Assembly (NCBI RefSeq): GCF_014196495.1
Contig: NZ_JACIDT010000010.1
Location: forward strand, 62,001-126,000
Direction: 5' to 3'
Length of the DNA stretch: 64,000 nucleotides
DNA from: Sphingobium jiangsuense
Lineage (GTDB): Bacteria > Pseudomonadota > Alphaproteobacteria > Sphingomonadales > Sphingomonadaceae
Within the stretch, counting starts at the first letter, position 1. Each line of letters begins with the position of its first letter. The translations under genes were made by a program, and so were the position numbers. Positions 8,988-18,111 of this stretch are shown one piece after another. The notes below the pieces were generated by a model, which worked only from the letters and a program-made list of their open reading frames with translations, had not been told where the DNA came from and searched no databases.

Positions 8988-10061
8988 ATGACCGCAATGC
9001 TCAAGCTTATCGATTCCGACAAGAAGACGGGGACTATGGACAGACAGAAGGCATTGGAGGCGGCGCTCTCCCAGATCGATCGCGCATTCGGCAAGGGCAG
9101 CGCGATGAAGCTGGGCAGCCGGGAGAAGATCGAGATAGAGGCGATTTCCTCCGGTTCGCTGGGACTGGATATCGCGCTGGGCATCGGCGGCCTGCCGCGC
9201 GGGCGCATCGTGGAAATTTACGGGCCGGAAAGCTCCGGCAAGACGACGCTGGCGCTGCACGCCATCGCCGAGGCGCAGAAGGCGGGCGGTACGGCGGCGT
9301 TCGTCGACGCCGAGCATGCGCTCGACCCGGTCTATGCGAAGAAGCTGGGCGTGGATATCGATGAACTGATCGTCTCCCAGCCCGACACCGGCGAGCAGGC
9401 GCTGGAGATCGTGGATACGCTGGTGCGCTCCAACGCGATCGACGTGCTGGTGGTGGACTCGGTCGCCGCGCTGGTGCCGCGCGCCGAAATCGAGGGCGAG
9501 ATGGGCGACAGCCATGTCGGCCTTCAGGCCCGCCTGATGAGCCAGGCGCTGCGCAAGCTGACCGGCTCCATCTCCCGCTCGCGCTGCCTGGTGATCTTCA
9601 TCAACCAGGTGCGCATGAAGATCGGCGTGATGTACGGCAACCCGGAAACGACGACGGGCGGCAACGCGCTCAAATTCTACGCGTCGGTGCGCCTCGACAT
9701 TCGCCGCACCGGCCAGATCAAGGATCGCGAGGACATCATCGGCAACACCACCCGCGTCAAGGTGGTGAAGAACAAGGTGGCGCCGCCGTTCAAGCAGGTC
9801 GAATTCGACATCATGTACGGCGAAGGCATCTCCAAGATCGGCGAGATTCTCGATCTGGGCGTCAAGGCCGGGATCGTCGAGAAATCCGGTTCCTGGTTCT
9901 CCTATGATTCGGTGCGGATCGGCCAGGGCCGGGAAAATGCGAAGACCTTCCTCAAGGAAAACCCGGAACTGATGGACCGGCTGGAACAGGCCATTCGCGG
10001 CAAGACGGATGCGGTCGCGGAAGGCATGATGACCGGCCCGGAGGAAGGGGACGACCTCTAG
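8988..10061 (+). CDS. recA: Recombinase RecA
   Basis: 357 residues from the ATG at 8988, preceded by CAGGAGA at 8974-8980; [11 protein letters not shown] at 9036 is a possible shorter start matching many RecA proteins. Walker A is GPESSGKT (about residues 79-86), Walker B lies in [11 protein letters not shown], and the DNA-binding loops include [20 protein letters not shown] and [19 protein letters not shown]. The C-terminus is short and acidic (GPEEGDDL). It drives homologous pairing and LexA self-cleavage. The SOS box upstream and alaS downstream are the usual context. Confidence 0.98.
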   Translation: MTAMLKLIDSDKKTGTMDRQKALEAALSQIDRAFGKGSAMKLGSREKIEIEAISSGSLGLDIALGIGGLPRGRIVEIYGPESSGKTTLALHAIAEAQKAGGTAAFVDAEHALDPVYAKKLGVDIDELIVSQPDTGEQALEIVDTLVRSNAIDVLVVDSVAALVPRAEIEGEMGDSHVGLQARLMSQALRKLTGSISRSRCLVIFINQVRMKIGVMYGNPETTTGGNALKFYASVRLDIRRTGQIKDREDIIGNTTRVKVVKNKVAPPFKQVEFDIMYGEGISKIGEILDLGVKAGIVEKSGSWFSYDSVRIGQGRENAKTFLKENPELMDRLEQAIRGKTDAVAEGMMTGPEEGDDL

Positions 10062-10199
10062 GGGCCAAGGATGAGGCGACCGCCGCGCGGCCCTTTGCGA
10101 CAAGGGCACGCGGCGTCCCGCCTCCATCCGCTGCGCGCGGGACATGGTGTCTTTCGCATGACCCGGCCGGGCCTCGTTCCGGTGAAGAGAATAGAGGGA

Positions 10200-10272
10200 A
10201 GGCGTTGATCGTTTTTGTGACAGGTCGGGCTTGTTGTTACAGCATATTGCCGCTTGTCTCGGATCAACGCCT
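10200..10272 (+). promoter_or_regulatory. alaS leader with 11-bp long-range stem
   Basis: AGGCGTTGATC (10200-10210) and GATCAACGCCT (10262-10272) are perfectly complementary and enclose 51 bases, ending 19 bases before the alaS ATG. If transcribed, the leader would fold into a closed multi-base domain directly before the start. It does not match a T-box. Its function is unknown. Confidence 0.45.
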
Positions 10273-10291
10273 CGCTTAAGCGGCATCTGTC

Positions 10292-12940
10292 ATGACATCC
10301 ACAAACGATATCCGCCGCTCCTTTCTGGATTATTTCGTGGCTCAGGGCCATGAGCAGGTGCCGTCCGCGCCGCTGGTGCCGCATAATGATCCGACGCTCA
10401 TGTTCACCAATGCGGGCATGGTGCCGTTCAAGAATGTGTTCACCGGCCTGGAAAGCCGCCCCTACAGCACCGCGACCTCCGCGCAGAAATGCGTGCGCGC
10501 CGGGGGCAAGCACAACGATCTCGACAATGTCGGCTATACCGCGCGGCATCATACTTTCTTCGAAATGCTGGGCAATTTCAGCTTCGGCGATTATTTCAAG
10601 GAACAGGCGATCCATCATGCGTGGACGCTGATCACCCGCGAATGGGGCATATCCCCCGACCGCCTGACGGTGACTGTCTATCACGACGATGACGAGGCCT
10701 TCGGCTTCTGGCGCAAGATCGCGGGCCTGCCGGAGGAGCGGATCATCCGCATCGCCACCTCCGACAATTTCTGGTCGATGGGCGATACCGGCCCCTGCGG
10801 CCCCTGTTCGGAGATTTTCTACGATCATGGCGACCATATCTTCGGCGGCCCGCCCGGATCGCCGGACGAGGATGGCGACCGGTTCGTGGAGATCTGGAAC
10901 CTGGTCTTCATGCAGTTCGACCAGTCTGTCGACGGCACGCGCGTCGACCTGCCGCGTCCCAGCATCGACACCGGCATGGGGCTGGAGCGCATCGCGGCGG
11001 TGCTTCAGGGCGTGCACGACAATTACGACACCGACACCTTCAGGGCGCTGATCGCGGAATCGGGGTCGCTGACCCACAGCGCGACCGACGGCGCTCACAA
11101 GGCGAGCCATCGCGTGATCGCGGACCATCTGCGCTCCTCCGGTTTCCTGATCGCCGACGGCGTGCTGCCCGCCAATGAAGGGCGCGGCTATGTGCTGCGC
11201 CGGATCATGCGGCGGGCGATGCGCCATGCCCATTTGCTGGGCGCGGCCGAGCCGCTGATGCACCGGCTGGTCGGCGCGCTGGTGCGTGAGATGGGCGGCG
11301 CCTATCCCGAACTGCTGCGCGCGCAGCCGCTGATCGAGGATACGCTGCTGCGCGAGGAAACCCGTTTCCGCCAGACGCTCGACAAGGGGCTGAAGCTGCT
11401 CGACGAGGCGACCGGCGGCATGAAGACGGGCGACGTGCTGCCCGGCGAGACGGCCTTTCGCCTCTACGACACCTACGGCTTCCCCTATGACCTGACCGAG
11501 GATGCGCTGCGGGCGCAGGGGCTGGGCGTCGACCGCGCCGGCTTCGAGGCCGCGATGGCCGAGCAGAAGGCCGCCGCCCGCGCCGCCTGGAAGGGTTCGG
11601 GCGAAAAGGCGTCGGACGAGATCTGGTTCGATCTGGCCGAGGAACTGGGCGCGACCGAATTCACCGGCTATGGCGCGAACAGCGGCGACGGGCAGGTGGT
11701 CGCGATCGTGCGCGACGGCGCGCGGGTCGACAGCGCGGGCGCCGGGGAAACGGTGACGTTGCTGACCAACCAGACGCCCTTTTACGGGGAAAGCGGCGGC
11801 CAGACCGGCGACAGCGGCCGCGTGACCAGCCTTGACGGGCTCTCCGCCACCGTCAGCGATACCGGCAAGGCGCTGGGGCGTCTCCATACCCATCAGCTGA
11901 CGATCGAAAGCGGCACGGTCCGCGTGGGCGACACGGTGCATCTGGTCGTCGACACGGCGCGGCGCGATCGCATCCGCGCCAATCACAGCGCGACCCACCT
12001 GCTGCACGCGGCGTTGCGCGAGCGGCTCGGCAAGCATGTGACGCAGAAGGGCAGCCTTGTCGCGGAGGAGCGTCTGCGCTTCGACTTTTCGCATCCCGAC
12101 GCGCTGACGCCTGCGCAGATCGCGCAGATCGAGGCGGACGTGAACGCGCAGATCCGCGCCAACGAGCCGGTGCTGACCCGGCTGATGACGCCGGACGACG
12201 CGATCGCGGCGGGCGCGATGGCGCTGTTCGGCGAGAAATATGGCGACGAGGTCCGTGTGCTGTCCATGGGGCAGGATCAGGACCGCAGCTATTCGGTCGA
12301 GCTGTGCGGCGGCACCCATGTCCGGGCGCTCGGTGATATCGGCCTGTTCAAGATCATCGGCGAAAGCGCGGTTGCCAGCGGCGTGCGCCGTATCGAGGCG
12401 CTGACCGGTGAAGCGGCGCGGCTCTGGCTGGCGGAGCGCGAGGAGGCGCTCAGGACGGCCGCCGCCACGCTGCGGACGACGCCGGAGGAGGTGCCCGCGC
12501 GCGTGACCGCGCTGGTCGACCAGGCGCGCAAGCTGGAGCGGGAGCTGGCCGAGGCGAAGAAGGCGCTCGCGCTGGGCGGCGGCGGGGCCGCCGTGGCGGA
12601 CAAGGGGCCGGAGACGATCGGCGACGTCGCCTTCATCGGTCAGGTGATCGAAGGGCTGGACCCGAAGGAATTGCGGGGCCTTGTCGACGAGAACAAGAAG
12701 CGCATGGGCAGCGGCATCTCCGCGGTGATCGCGGTGACGGATGGCCGCGCGTCGATTGCGGCGGGCGTCACCGACGATCTGACCGGCCGCTTCAACGCGG
12801 TCGATCTGGTCCGCGCCGGTGTCGAGAAGCTGGGCGGCAAGGGCGGCGGCGGCCGTCCCGACATGGCCCAGGGCGGTGGCCCGGATGGCGGCGAGGCGGC
12901 CGCGGCGCTCGACGCCGTGCGTGCGTTGATCGCGGGCTGA
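10292..12940 (+). CDS. alaS: Alanyl-tRNA synthetase
   Basis: 882 residues, normal for AlaRS. The class II catalytic core covers about 1-250 ([21 protein letters not shown], the [13 protein letters not shown] motif). The tRNA-recognition middle follows, then the editing domain with the zinc/metal motif [17 protein letters not shown] and [13 protein letters not shown], and the C-Ala domain with its glycine-rich tail ([16 protein letters not shown]). It charges tRNA-Ala and clears Ser/Gly mischarging. The start ATG at 10292 gives [12 protein letters not shown]. It lies 230 bases after recA, a conserved proteobacterial order, but with its own leader. Confidence 0.98.
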   Translation: MTSTNDIRRSFLDYFVAQGHEQVPSAPLVPHNDPTLMFTNAGMVPFKNVFTGLESRPYSTATSAQKCVRAGGKHNDLDNVGYTARHHTFFEMLGNFSFGDYFKEQAIHHAWTLITREWGISPDRLTVTVYHDDDEAFGFWRKIAGLPEERIIRIATSDNFWSMGDTGPCGPCSEIFYDHGDHIFGGPPGSPDEDGDRFVEIWNLVFMQFDQSVDGTRVDLPRPSIDTGMGLERIAAVLQGVHDNYDTDTFRALIAESGSLTHSATDGAHKASHRVIADHLRSSGFLIADGVLPANEGRGYVLRRIMRRAMRHAHLLGAAEPLMHRLVGALVREMGGAYPELLRAQPLIEDTLLREETRFRQTLDKGLKLLDEATGGMKTGDVLPGETAFRLYDTYGFPYDLTEDALRAQGLGVDRAGFEAAMAEQKAAARAAWKGSGEKASDEIWFDLAEELGATEFTGYGANSGDGQVVAIVRDGARVDSAGAGETVTLLTNQTPFYGESGGQTGDSGRVTSLDGLSATVSDTGKALGRLHTHQLTIESGTVRVGDTVHLVVDTARRDRIRANHSATHLLHAALRERLGKHVTQKGSLVAEERLRFDFSHPDALTPAQIAQIEADVNAQIRANEPVLTRLMTPDDAIAAGAMALFGEKYGDEVRVLSMGQDQDRSYSVELCGGTHVRALGDIGLFKIIGESAVASGVRRIEALTGEAARLWLAEREEALRTAAATLRTTPEEVPARVTALVDQARKLERELAEAKKALALGGGGAAVADKGPETIGDVAFIGQVIEGLDPKELRGLVDENKKRMGSGISAVIAVTDGRASIAAGVTDDLTGRFNAVDLVRAGVEKLGGKGGGGRPDMAQGGGPDGGEAAAALDAVRALIAG

Positions 12941-13406
12941 CTTCTCCTTCCTTCGGGAGGACGGGTGATGACGGGCGATTGCCGGTGATTGACTGTCGCC
13001 GCCGGAGGTGAGGGCTGCTTTGGGCCTGCAATGAAGTTGCCGATAGGGTCGCCGGCAGGCTGCGTATTGGGTTCAACCCGTTCTTTGAAGCCGACCGATC
13101 AGGGAGAGAGAGCGATTGATCTATATTTTTCCCCATTTCAGGGAAAGACGGGCTGCGGCGAACTCGGTCCGACGGTCGGATGATGTGGATTGGCGGTTAT
13201 GGAGTTTGCAAATCTCCTTGTGGAGTAACGGCTTTGGGGTGGTTGGCAGTCTTTCCTGAACCGTCATGCTAACCAAGTTCAGGGTGATGATAAGGGTTAT
13301 GTCCGCCTTTGGCCGCAACCCGCATCGGGCAGGCGCCGGGTTCGCAAGCGCTCCGGATCGGTTCATCACGCGCGCTAATCCCCGATCGAGGAGCGCTGCC
13401 GCCTTC
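12941..13406. other. alaS-oxygenase intergenic region (convergent)
   Basis: 466 bases between two converging genes with no supported gene. It is visibly lower in GC than its surroundings around 13100-13300. Local hairpins include CCTGAAC (13255-13261) with GTTCAGG (13277-13283) and a GGAG/CTCC pair near 13201-13217. An 82-codon minus-strand frame at 13121-13369 has no recognisable protein features. An unrecognised small RNA or gene remnant is possible. Confidence 0.4.
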
Positions 13407-14369
13407 TCAACGTTTTTCGCCGGTCAGCCCGATTTCGCGCAGCCGCTCGTGGAGATAGTCGTCCGCGGTGATCGGCTCATGGCGGCGCGGATTGGCGGCG
13501 GTGACGCAGCCGGGCAGCGGGTCGATCAGGAAGTCCGGGCGCAGGTGCAGGAAAAAGGGCATCGAATAGCGCGACAGCCCCTGCCGCTCCGGCGCAGGGT
13601 TCACCACGCGATGAGTGGTGGAGGGCAGCACATGATTGGTCAGCCGTTGCAGCATGTCGCCGATATTGACCACCAGCGCGCCCTCCGGCGGGCGGATGGC
13701 GCGCCAGCGGCCCGTCCGGTCGAGCAGTTGCAGCCCGGCTTCCTCCGCGCCCAGCAACAGGGTGATGAGGTTGATATCCTCATGCGCGCCCGCGCGCACC
13801 GCGCCTGCTTCCGTCCGGTCGGCATCGGCGATCGGCGGATAATGGAGCAGGCGCAGGATGCTGTTCCCCTGCCGGGTCGGCCCCACGAACCAGTCCGGGT
13901 CGAGCGCGAGGTCGAGCGCGATGGCGCGCAGCAGCCGGGCGCCCAGGCGGTCGAACTGGTCGAACAATCGGGTGAAGCAGGCGCGAAAACCGGGCAGCGC
14001 CTCGTCGGGCCAGACATTGGCGGGCATGCCGTCGGGCAGGGGGAGACCGCCCTGCGGTTCGCGCCCCACATGCCAGAATTCCTTGAGGTCGTGCGCCTTT
14101 GCATTTTTGGCGATTTCCCGGCCGAACGGGGTGTAGCCGCGCTGTCCCCCGCCGCCTTCGACCAGATAGCGCCGCTTCTCCGCCTCCGGCAGCGCGAAGA
14201 AGCGGGCCGTGAGGTTCCAGCCTTGCGCGACCAGATCGGGCGGGATGCCGTGGTCGGCGACGATCGCGAAGCCATAGTCGCGGAAGCTCCGGCCGAGCGC
14301 GGCGGCGAACGCCCCGGCGGGCATCTGTTCGATGGAAAGGGCGGGAATCGGGGCGTCGTTCTCGGTCAT
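13407..14369 (-). CDS. 2-oxoglutarate/Fe(II) oxygenase, isopenicillin N synthase-like
   Basis: 320 residues from the ATG at 14369 (MTENDAPIPALSI). The N-terminal DIOX_N segment (SFRDYGFAIVADHGIP) is followed by the jelly-roll core. The iron ligands are all present: H196 and D198 in GAHEDIN, and H253 in STTHRVVNP. R267 and S269 in RYSMPFFLH match the 2-oxoglutarate-binding pair. Family members hydroxylate or desaturate many small molecules; bacterial versions of this type are mostly unassigned. There is no biosynthetic cluster around it, so beta-lactam synthesis is unlikely. It is divergent from the EVE gene, with 139 bases between starts. Confidence 0.85.
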   Translation of the reverse strand: MTENDAPIPALSIEQMPAGAFAAALGRSFRDYGFAIVADHGIPPDLVAQGWNLTARFFALPEAEKRRYLVEGGGGQRGYTPFGREIAKNAKAHDLKEFWHVGREPQGGLPLPDGMPANVWPDEALPGFRACFTRLFDQFDRLGARLLRAIALDLALDPDWFVGPTRQGNSILRLLHYPPIADADRTEAGAVRAGAHEDINLITLLLGAEEAGLQLLDRTGRWRAIRPPEGALVVNIGDMLQRLTNHVLPSTTHRVVNPAPERQGLSRYSMPFFLHLRPDFLIDPLPGCVTAANPRRHEPITADDYLHERLREIGLTGEKR

Positions 14370-14508
14370 GCCGGGGGTGTAGAATATATGCGATGATGAG
14401 GCGAGAGGGGCGGGCCGGCCTTCTCCGCTTGATCTGCGCGCCGCCGCTGTGCATGGCGACAGAAAGGATCGCAACTTGGACCCGTGAACCGGGCCGGAAA
14501 GGACGCGC

Positions 14509-14919
14509 ATGAACTACTGGCTGATGAAATCCGAACCCGATGCCTTTTCCTGGGACGATCTGGTCAGGCAGAAAAAGGCGGAGTGGGATGGCGTGCGCAA
14601 TCACCTTGCCCAGCGCCACATGAAGGAGATGAAGAAGGGGGACCGCGCCCTTTTCTACCACAGCAATATCGGGCTGGAGGTCGTCGGCATCATGGAGATC
14701 GTCGAGGAGGCGGCGCCCGACAGCACCGATGAGACCGGCCGCTGGATCGCGGTGCATGTGTCGCCGGTGGAAAAGCTGCCCCATCCGGTGACGCTCAAGA
14801 CGATGAAGGCCGATCCGGCGCTGGCGGACATGGTGATGATCCGTCAGTCGCGCCTGTCCGTTTCTCCGGTCACGCAGGCGGAATATCGCCACATCCTGAA
14901 ACTGGGCGGGCTGAAGTAA
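14509..14919 (+). CDS. EVE-domain protein (thymocyte nuclear protein 1-like)
   Basis: 136 residues that are one EVE domain: NYWLMKSEPDAFSWDDL at the start, WDGVRNHLAQRHMKEMKKGD, LFYHSNIGLEVVGIMEI, and a C-terminal LSVSPVTQAEY. EVE domains are PUA-like folds that bind modified bases in DNA or RNA (for example methylated cytosines). The ATG at 14509 has GGAAAGGA upstream. No restriction-modification or defence genes are adjacent, so a housekeeping or RNA role is as likely as defence. Confidence 0.9.
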   Translation: MNYWLMKSEPDAFSWDDLVRQKKAEWDGVRNHLAQRHMKEMKKGDRALFYHSNIGLEVVGIMEIVEEAAPDSTDETGRWIAVHVSPVEKLPHPVTLKTMKADPALADMVMIRQSRLSVSPVTQAEYRHILKLGGLK

Positions 14920-14956
14920 CCGTGCGGCTTTCGCGCAGTAACGGATAAGGAAAAGA

Positions 14957-14989
14957 AGCCCTTGCTGTCCCGATGGAACGGCAAGGGCT
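14957..14989 (-). terminator. Rho-independent terminator, minus strand
   Basis: AGCCCTTGC (14957-14965) pairs perfectly with GCAAGGGCT (14981-14989). On the minus strand the stem is followed by TTCTTTTCCTT. It lies about 50 bases after the stop of the 30-residue gene at 15038-15130 and fits as its terminator; it may also end EVE transcription from the other side. Confidence 0.7.
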
Positions 14990-15037
14990 GTCAAGTTTCG
15001 ATAGAGAGGGGGGTGTTCGTCAAAATAATCGTCAAGT

Positions 15038-15130
15038 TCAGCCGAAGAGGCTGAGATACGCCATTGCGGGCGCGCTGAGCGAGATCACACCAGCGAAAAC
15101 GGTGAAGCCGATCTGCGAGAGGTTCGTCAT
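15038..15130 (-). CDS. 30-residue single-helix membrane peptide
   Basis: The ATG at 15130 opens a 30-codon frame, MTNLSQIGFTVFAGVI followed by SLSAPAMAYLSLFG and a stop. An excellent AGGAG lies eight to nine bases upstream. The peptide is almost entirely one hydrophobic segment (about 8-29), either a membrane helix or a bare signal-like peptide. A terminator follows at 14957-14989. Start site, Shine-Dalgarno, stop and terminator together make a convincing tiny transcription unit. I do not recognise the family; size and shape recall small membrane subunits or regulators. The upstream region to 15352 is shared with the divergent serine hydrolase. Confidence 0.65.
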   Translation of the reverse strand: MTNLSQIGFTVFAGVISLSAPAMAYLSLFG

Positions 15131-15352
15131 TGCCTTTACTCCTGTGAAAGCCTTCACGGCTCCTCTTCGTTTGTGTTCGTTGTTGAGCGCGCATATGGTT
15201 TGGGGTGTCCCGATCCTCAAACGCAAAAGACACAGTGCCGATTGCATTTTTTGCAATGCAACATGAAGTGAGCGGTTGCGATATGGGCTTTGCGGGCCCT
15301 GCCGCACCCGAAAAAGCAAAGGATTTGCGCCCTGAACAGACTGCAACAGGCC
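15131..15352. promoter_or_regulatory. Divergent promoter region with palindrome
   Basis: This AT-richer stretch separates the small peptide gene (minus) from the serine hydrolase (plus). ATTGCA and TGCAAT flank five T residues at 15241-15257, a near-perfect palindrome suited to a dimeric regulator. The -35/-10 boxes were not resolved. Confidence 0.4.
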
Positions 15353-16537
15353 ATGGAAGCGCTCTGTGACAAATATGTTACAGCAGGCCCGTTATCGCAC
15401 CTGCACCTGTTTCTGGCGCGCGATGGCGAGGTTCTGGTGGACCTGCGCCGGGGCATGGCGCGGGCCGAGGGCTCGCTGCTGGCGCCCGACTCGCTCTACC
15501 GCATCGCCTCCATGAGCAAGCCGCTCACCATCGCGGTGGCGTTGACGTTGGTCGAGGAAGGGCGACTGTCGCTGGAAATGCCGGTCGCCGATATCCTTCC
15601 GGAATTCACCGGCATCGGCGTGTGGACCGGCGAGATGGACGGCGAGGGCGTATTCGTCAGTACGCCCTGCCGCAGGCCGATGACGGTCCTTGACCTGATG
15701 CGCCACACCGCCGGGTTCAGCTATTCCATCCACGCCGCCTCGCCGCTGGACGCGGCCTATGCCGAGCGCAGCCTCGACACCTTCCGGCAGCGCCGCTCCG
15801 GCGCGGACTATGCCGCCGCGCTCGCCGAACTGCCGCTGCTGCATCAGCCGGGCGAGCGGTTCCACTATTCCGTCTCCATCGACGTGCTCGGCCTCGTGAT
15901 GGAGCGGGCGACCGGGCAGCGGATCGAGGAACTGATGCAACGGCGCCTGTTCGACCCGCTCGGCATGAAGGACAGCTTCTTCGTCGTGCCGCCCGATCAT
16001 ATCGACCGACTGACCGATGCCTGGCTGGTGGAGCGGGAGGGGAGCGCCCCCATCCTCTACGACCGCGGCGCGCACAGCCGCTGGCGGATGCAGCCGCACT
16101 GCGCCTCGGCGGGCGGCGGGCTGGTGTCGAGCGTGGGCGATTATCACCGCTTTCTCCACATGATGATGCAGGGCGGGGAACTGGACGGCGCGCGGATCCT
16201 GTCGGCGGAAAACGTCGCGCTGATGATGCGCAACCAGCTGCCGGGCAATGCGGATCTCGCGCAGATGGGCGCGGCGCCGCTTTCCGAAACGGGCCTGCAC
16301 GGGGTCGGCATGGGGCTGGGCGCGGCGGTGCTGCTCGATCCCGCGCGCGCCGGCATGGCGGGTTCGGCGGGACTGTGGTTCTGGGGCGGGCTGCTGTCGA
16401 CCGGCTTTTTTCTCGACCCCGCGCGGCGCTTGATCGGCCTTGTGATGACACAGCTGATGCCTTCGGGCACGACGCGATTGCGGGAAGATTTCCGGTGCGC
16501 TGTATATGAAGCGATCATGGAGGAACGGCATGGATGA
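15353..16537 (+). CDS. Serine hydrolase, class C beta-lactamase/esterase family
   Basis: 394 residues from the ATG at 15353; a TTG at 15290 would extend it. The nucleophile motif SxxK is at 53-56 (IASMSKPLT), followed by LMRHTAGFSY, the Tyr-type motif FHYSVSIDVLG and GGGLVSSVGDY. No signal peptide is visible, so it is probably cytoplasmic, like EstB-type esterases and LovD-type transferases rather than periplasmic AmpC enzymes. Substrate unknown. Its last codons overlap the start of the downstream thioesterase, so the two are translationally coupled and may act on related acyl compounds. Confidence 0.85.
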   Translation: MEALCDKYVTAGPLSHLHLFLARDGEVLVDLRRGMARAEGSLLAPDSLYRIASMSKPLTIAVALTLVEEGRLSLEMPVADILPEFTGIGVWTGEMDGEGVFVSTPCRRPMTVLDLMRHTAGFSYSIHAASPLDAAYAERSLDTFRQRRSGADYAAALAELPLLHQPGERFHYSVSIDVLGLVMERATGQRIEELMQRRLFDPLGMKDSFFVVPPDHIDRLTDAWLVEREGSAPILYDRGAHSRWRMQPHCASAGGGLVSSVGDYHRFLHMMMQGGELDGARILSAENVALMMRNQLPGNADLAQMGAAPLSETGLHGVGMGLGAAVLLDPARAGMAGSAGLWFWGGLLSTGFFLDPARRLIGLVMTQLMPSGTTRLREDFRCAVYEAIMEERHG

Positions 16538-17420
16538 GAAACAGGACGGCAAGGCCGGCATGACGCACGCGGAACTGGTGCAGGAACTGCTGACGCTGCT
16601 GGATGTCGAGCAGCTTGGCGAGCATCGCTTCCGGGGGATGCGCAAGCGCGGCGGCGTCGGCCGCGTCTATGGGGGGCAGGTGGTGGCGCAGGCGCTGGCC
16701 GCCGCGGTCAAGACGGTCGATCCCGCGCGGGCCGTGCATTCGCTGCATTCCTATTTCCTGCGCGGCGGCAGCGAGGATCATGAAATAGAATATCGCGTCG
16801 AGGCCGATTTCGACGGGGGCAGCTTTTCCAATCGCCGCGTCGTCGCCAGCCAGGAGGGCAGGGTGATCTTCAACCTCGCCGCCTCCTTCCATCACGCCGA
16901 GCCGGGGCACAGCCACCAGCCGGACATGCCCGACGTGCCCGCGCCCGAGGACCTGCCGACGGTGCTGGAATATCTGGAGCAGCATCCCGAACATCCGCCC
17001 CGTATCCCGAACCGCCTTTACCGCACCGCCTCGCCGATCGAGGTGCGTTGCGTCGGCGTGCCGCCCTTTTGCGAGGCCACGCCGGTGGAGCCCAGCCTTT
17101 CCATGTGGTTCCGCGCGGCGGCGCCGGTCGAGGCGCCGCAGTGGATGCATCGCGCGCTGGTCGCCTATGCCAGCGACTTCGCGATGATCACCACGGCGCT
17201 GCGCCCCCATGGCCGGTTCGAGGTGCAGGCGGCGAGCCTCGACCACAGCCTCTGGTTCCATGACGATGCCGATGCGGGCGACTGGCTGCTCTACACGACG
17301 GAAAGCCCGTGGACGGGGCATGCGCGCGGCTTGACCTTCGGCCGTATATTCGACCGGTCGGGCAGGCTGGTCGCCAGCGTCGCGCAGGAAGGGCTGATCC
17401 GCGATCGCAGCCTGAAATGA
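16530..17420 (+). CDS. tesB: Acyl-CoA thioesterase II
   Basis: 296 residues from the ATG at 16530, with GGAGG just upstream and an eight-base overlap with the serine hydrolase. It has the double hot-dog layout of TesB: an N-terminal domain (LLTLLDVEQLGEHRFRG, RVYGGQVVAQALAAA, VHSLHSYFLRGG) and a C-terminal domain (SLDHSLWFHDD, WLLYTTESPWTGHARGL, GLIRDRS). It hydrolyses acyl-CoA to free acid and CoA in the cytoplasm. Confidence 0.95.
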   Translation: MDEKQDGKAGMTHAELVQELLTLLDVEQLGEHRFRGMRKRGGVGRVYGGQVVAQALAAAVKTVDPARAVHSLHSYFLRGGSEDHEIEYRVEADFDGGSFSNRRVVASQEGRVIFNLAASFHHAEPGHSHQPDMPDVPAPEDLPTVLEYLEQHPEHPPRIPNRLYRTASPIEVRCVGVPPFCEATPVEPSLSMWFRAAAPVEAPQWMHRALVAYASDFAMITTALRPHGRFEVQAASLDHSLWFHDDADAGDWLLYTTESPWTGHARGLTFGRIFDRSGRLVASVAQEGLIRDRSLK

Positions 17421-17533
17421 GGCGCTGAATGAGGCGCCCGCGCTCGTCGAGCCGGGCCGCCGGGGGCGGGGCGTGGGGATTGCCGGGTGGATTGCCGGAG
17501 AGGCGCTTGCCAAATGGCGTCTCGCAGGTTATT

Positions 17534-17552
17534 ATTGCGAATAATTATCAAT
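17534..17552 (+). promoter_or_regulatory. Fur-like operator
   Basis: ATTGCGAATAATTATCAAT is a 19-bp imperfect palindrome (14 of 19 positions match its reverse complement) with the GAATAATTATC core typical of Fur boxes. It lies about 33 bases before the ATG of the gene at 17585. Assigned by eye only. Confidence 0.55.
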
Positions 17553-17584
17553 AAGAGGGGTCGAGCATATTAGAGGACTGGACG

Positions 17585-18004
17585 ATGACCTTTGAATTTT
17601 CCCCGCCGATCGGCCGCACGGCCACCGCCTATCCGGCCCTGCTGGTGAACGCCGCGCGCTGCTGGCGGGGAGCGAGGGATGATCGTCAGCCGATCCAGCC
17701 GCTTCTGGTCTCGCTCCTCTCCCGGCAGGGATGCGCGATCCTCGCGCCCGTGCTCGACAGCCTGATGCATTGCTATGAAACCGCGCTGGGCAGGCCGCTC
17801 GCGGTCGGCGCGGACGGCGAACTGACCGACGACGAGCGGTTGCTGGTCGCGCTGGTCAGCGGCTCCGCGCGCCGCGCCGCCTGCCTCGATTGTCCGAAGG
17901 AGGCCGCGCTCACCCTCGATTGCGCGCTCTGTTCGGCGCGGATCATGCTGGCGCTGGAGCAGATGATGGCGCCGCCGGAGGCCGCGTCCCTGACCCTGCA
18001 ATAG
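17585..18004 (+). CDS. Unrecognised protein with paired CxxC motifs
   Basis: 139 residues. I do not recognise the family. The middle is helical and leucine-rich. Near the C-terminus, two CxxC pairs eleven residues apart (CLDC and CALC, about residues 99-116) could bind zinc or an iron-sulfur cluster; further cysteines lie at CWRG, GCAIL and MHCYE. No signal peptide or membrane helix is visible. The ATG at 17585 follows AGAGGA, and a Fur-like site lies in the promoter, so iron-regulated expression is plausible. The FGE gene starts 107 bases later on the same strand. Confidence 0.65.
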   Translation: MTFEFSPPIGRTATAYPALLVNAARCWRGARDDRQPIQPLLVSLLSRQGCAILAPVLDSLMHCYETALGRPLAVGADGELTDDERLLVALVSGSARRAACLDCPKEAALTLDCALCSARIMLALEQMMAPPEAASLTLQ

Positions 18005-18111
18005 ATAGCGGGCCATCGGAGGCCGCGCTGGGAGATGCGTCCGATCCCTGTTATGCCCTCCCTTGCACAATGAGTCGGCGCCGGAAGGCCAGAAACGGAG
18101 AGCGGGCAGGA

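Noticed and set aside
13071..13086. GGGTTCAACCC resembling a tRNA T-arm
   Set aside because: No acceptor stem, D-arm or anticodon arm can be built around it.
13121..13369. 82-codon minus-strand frame in the alaS-oxygenase gap
   Set aside because: It has no ribosome-binding site, motif or hydrophobic pattern that supports a gene. A remnant is possible but cannot be shown.
13407..14369. Isopenicillin N synthase in a beta-lactam cluster
   Set aside because: Only the general oxygenase fold is shared; no ACV synthetase or other pathway genes are present.
15353..16537. Beta-lactamase as an antibiotic-resistance gene
   Set aside because: The protein lacks a signal peptide and belongs to the wider serine-hydrolase family with EstB-like motifs; a resistance role is not supported.
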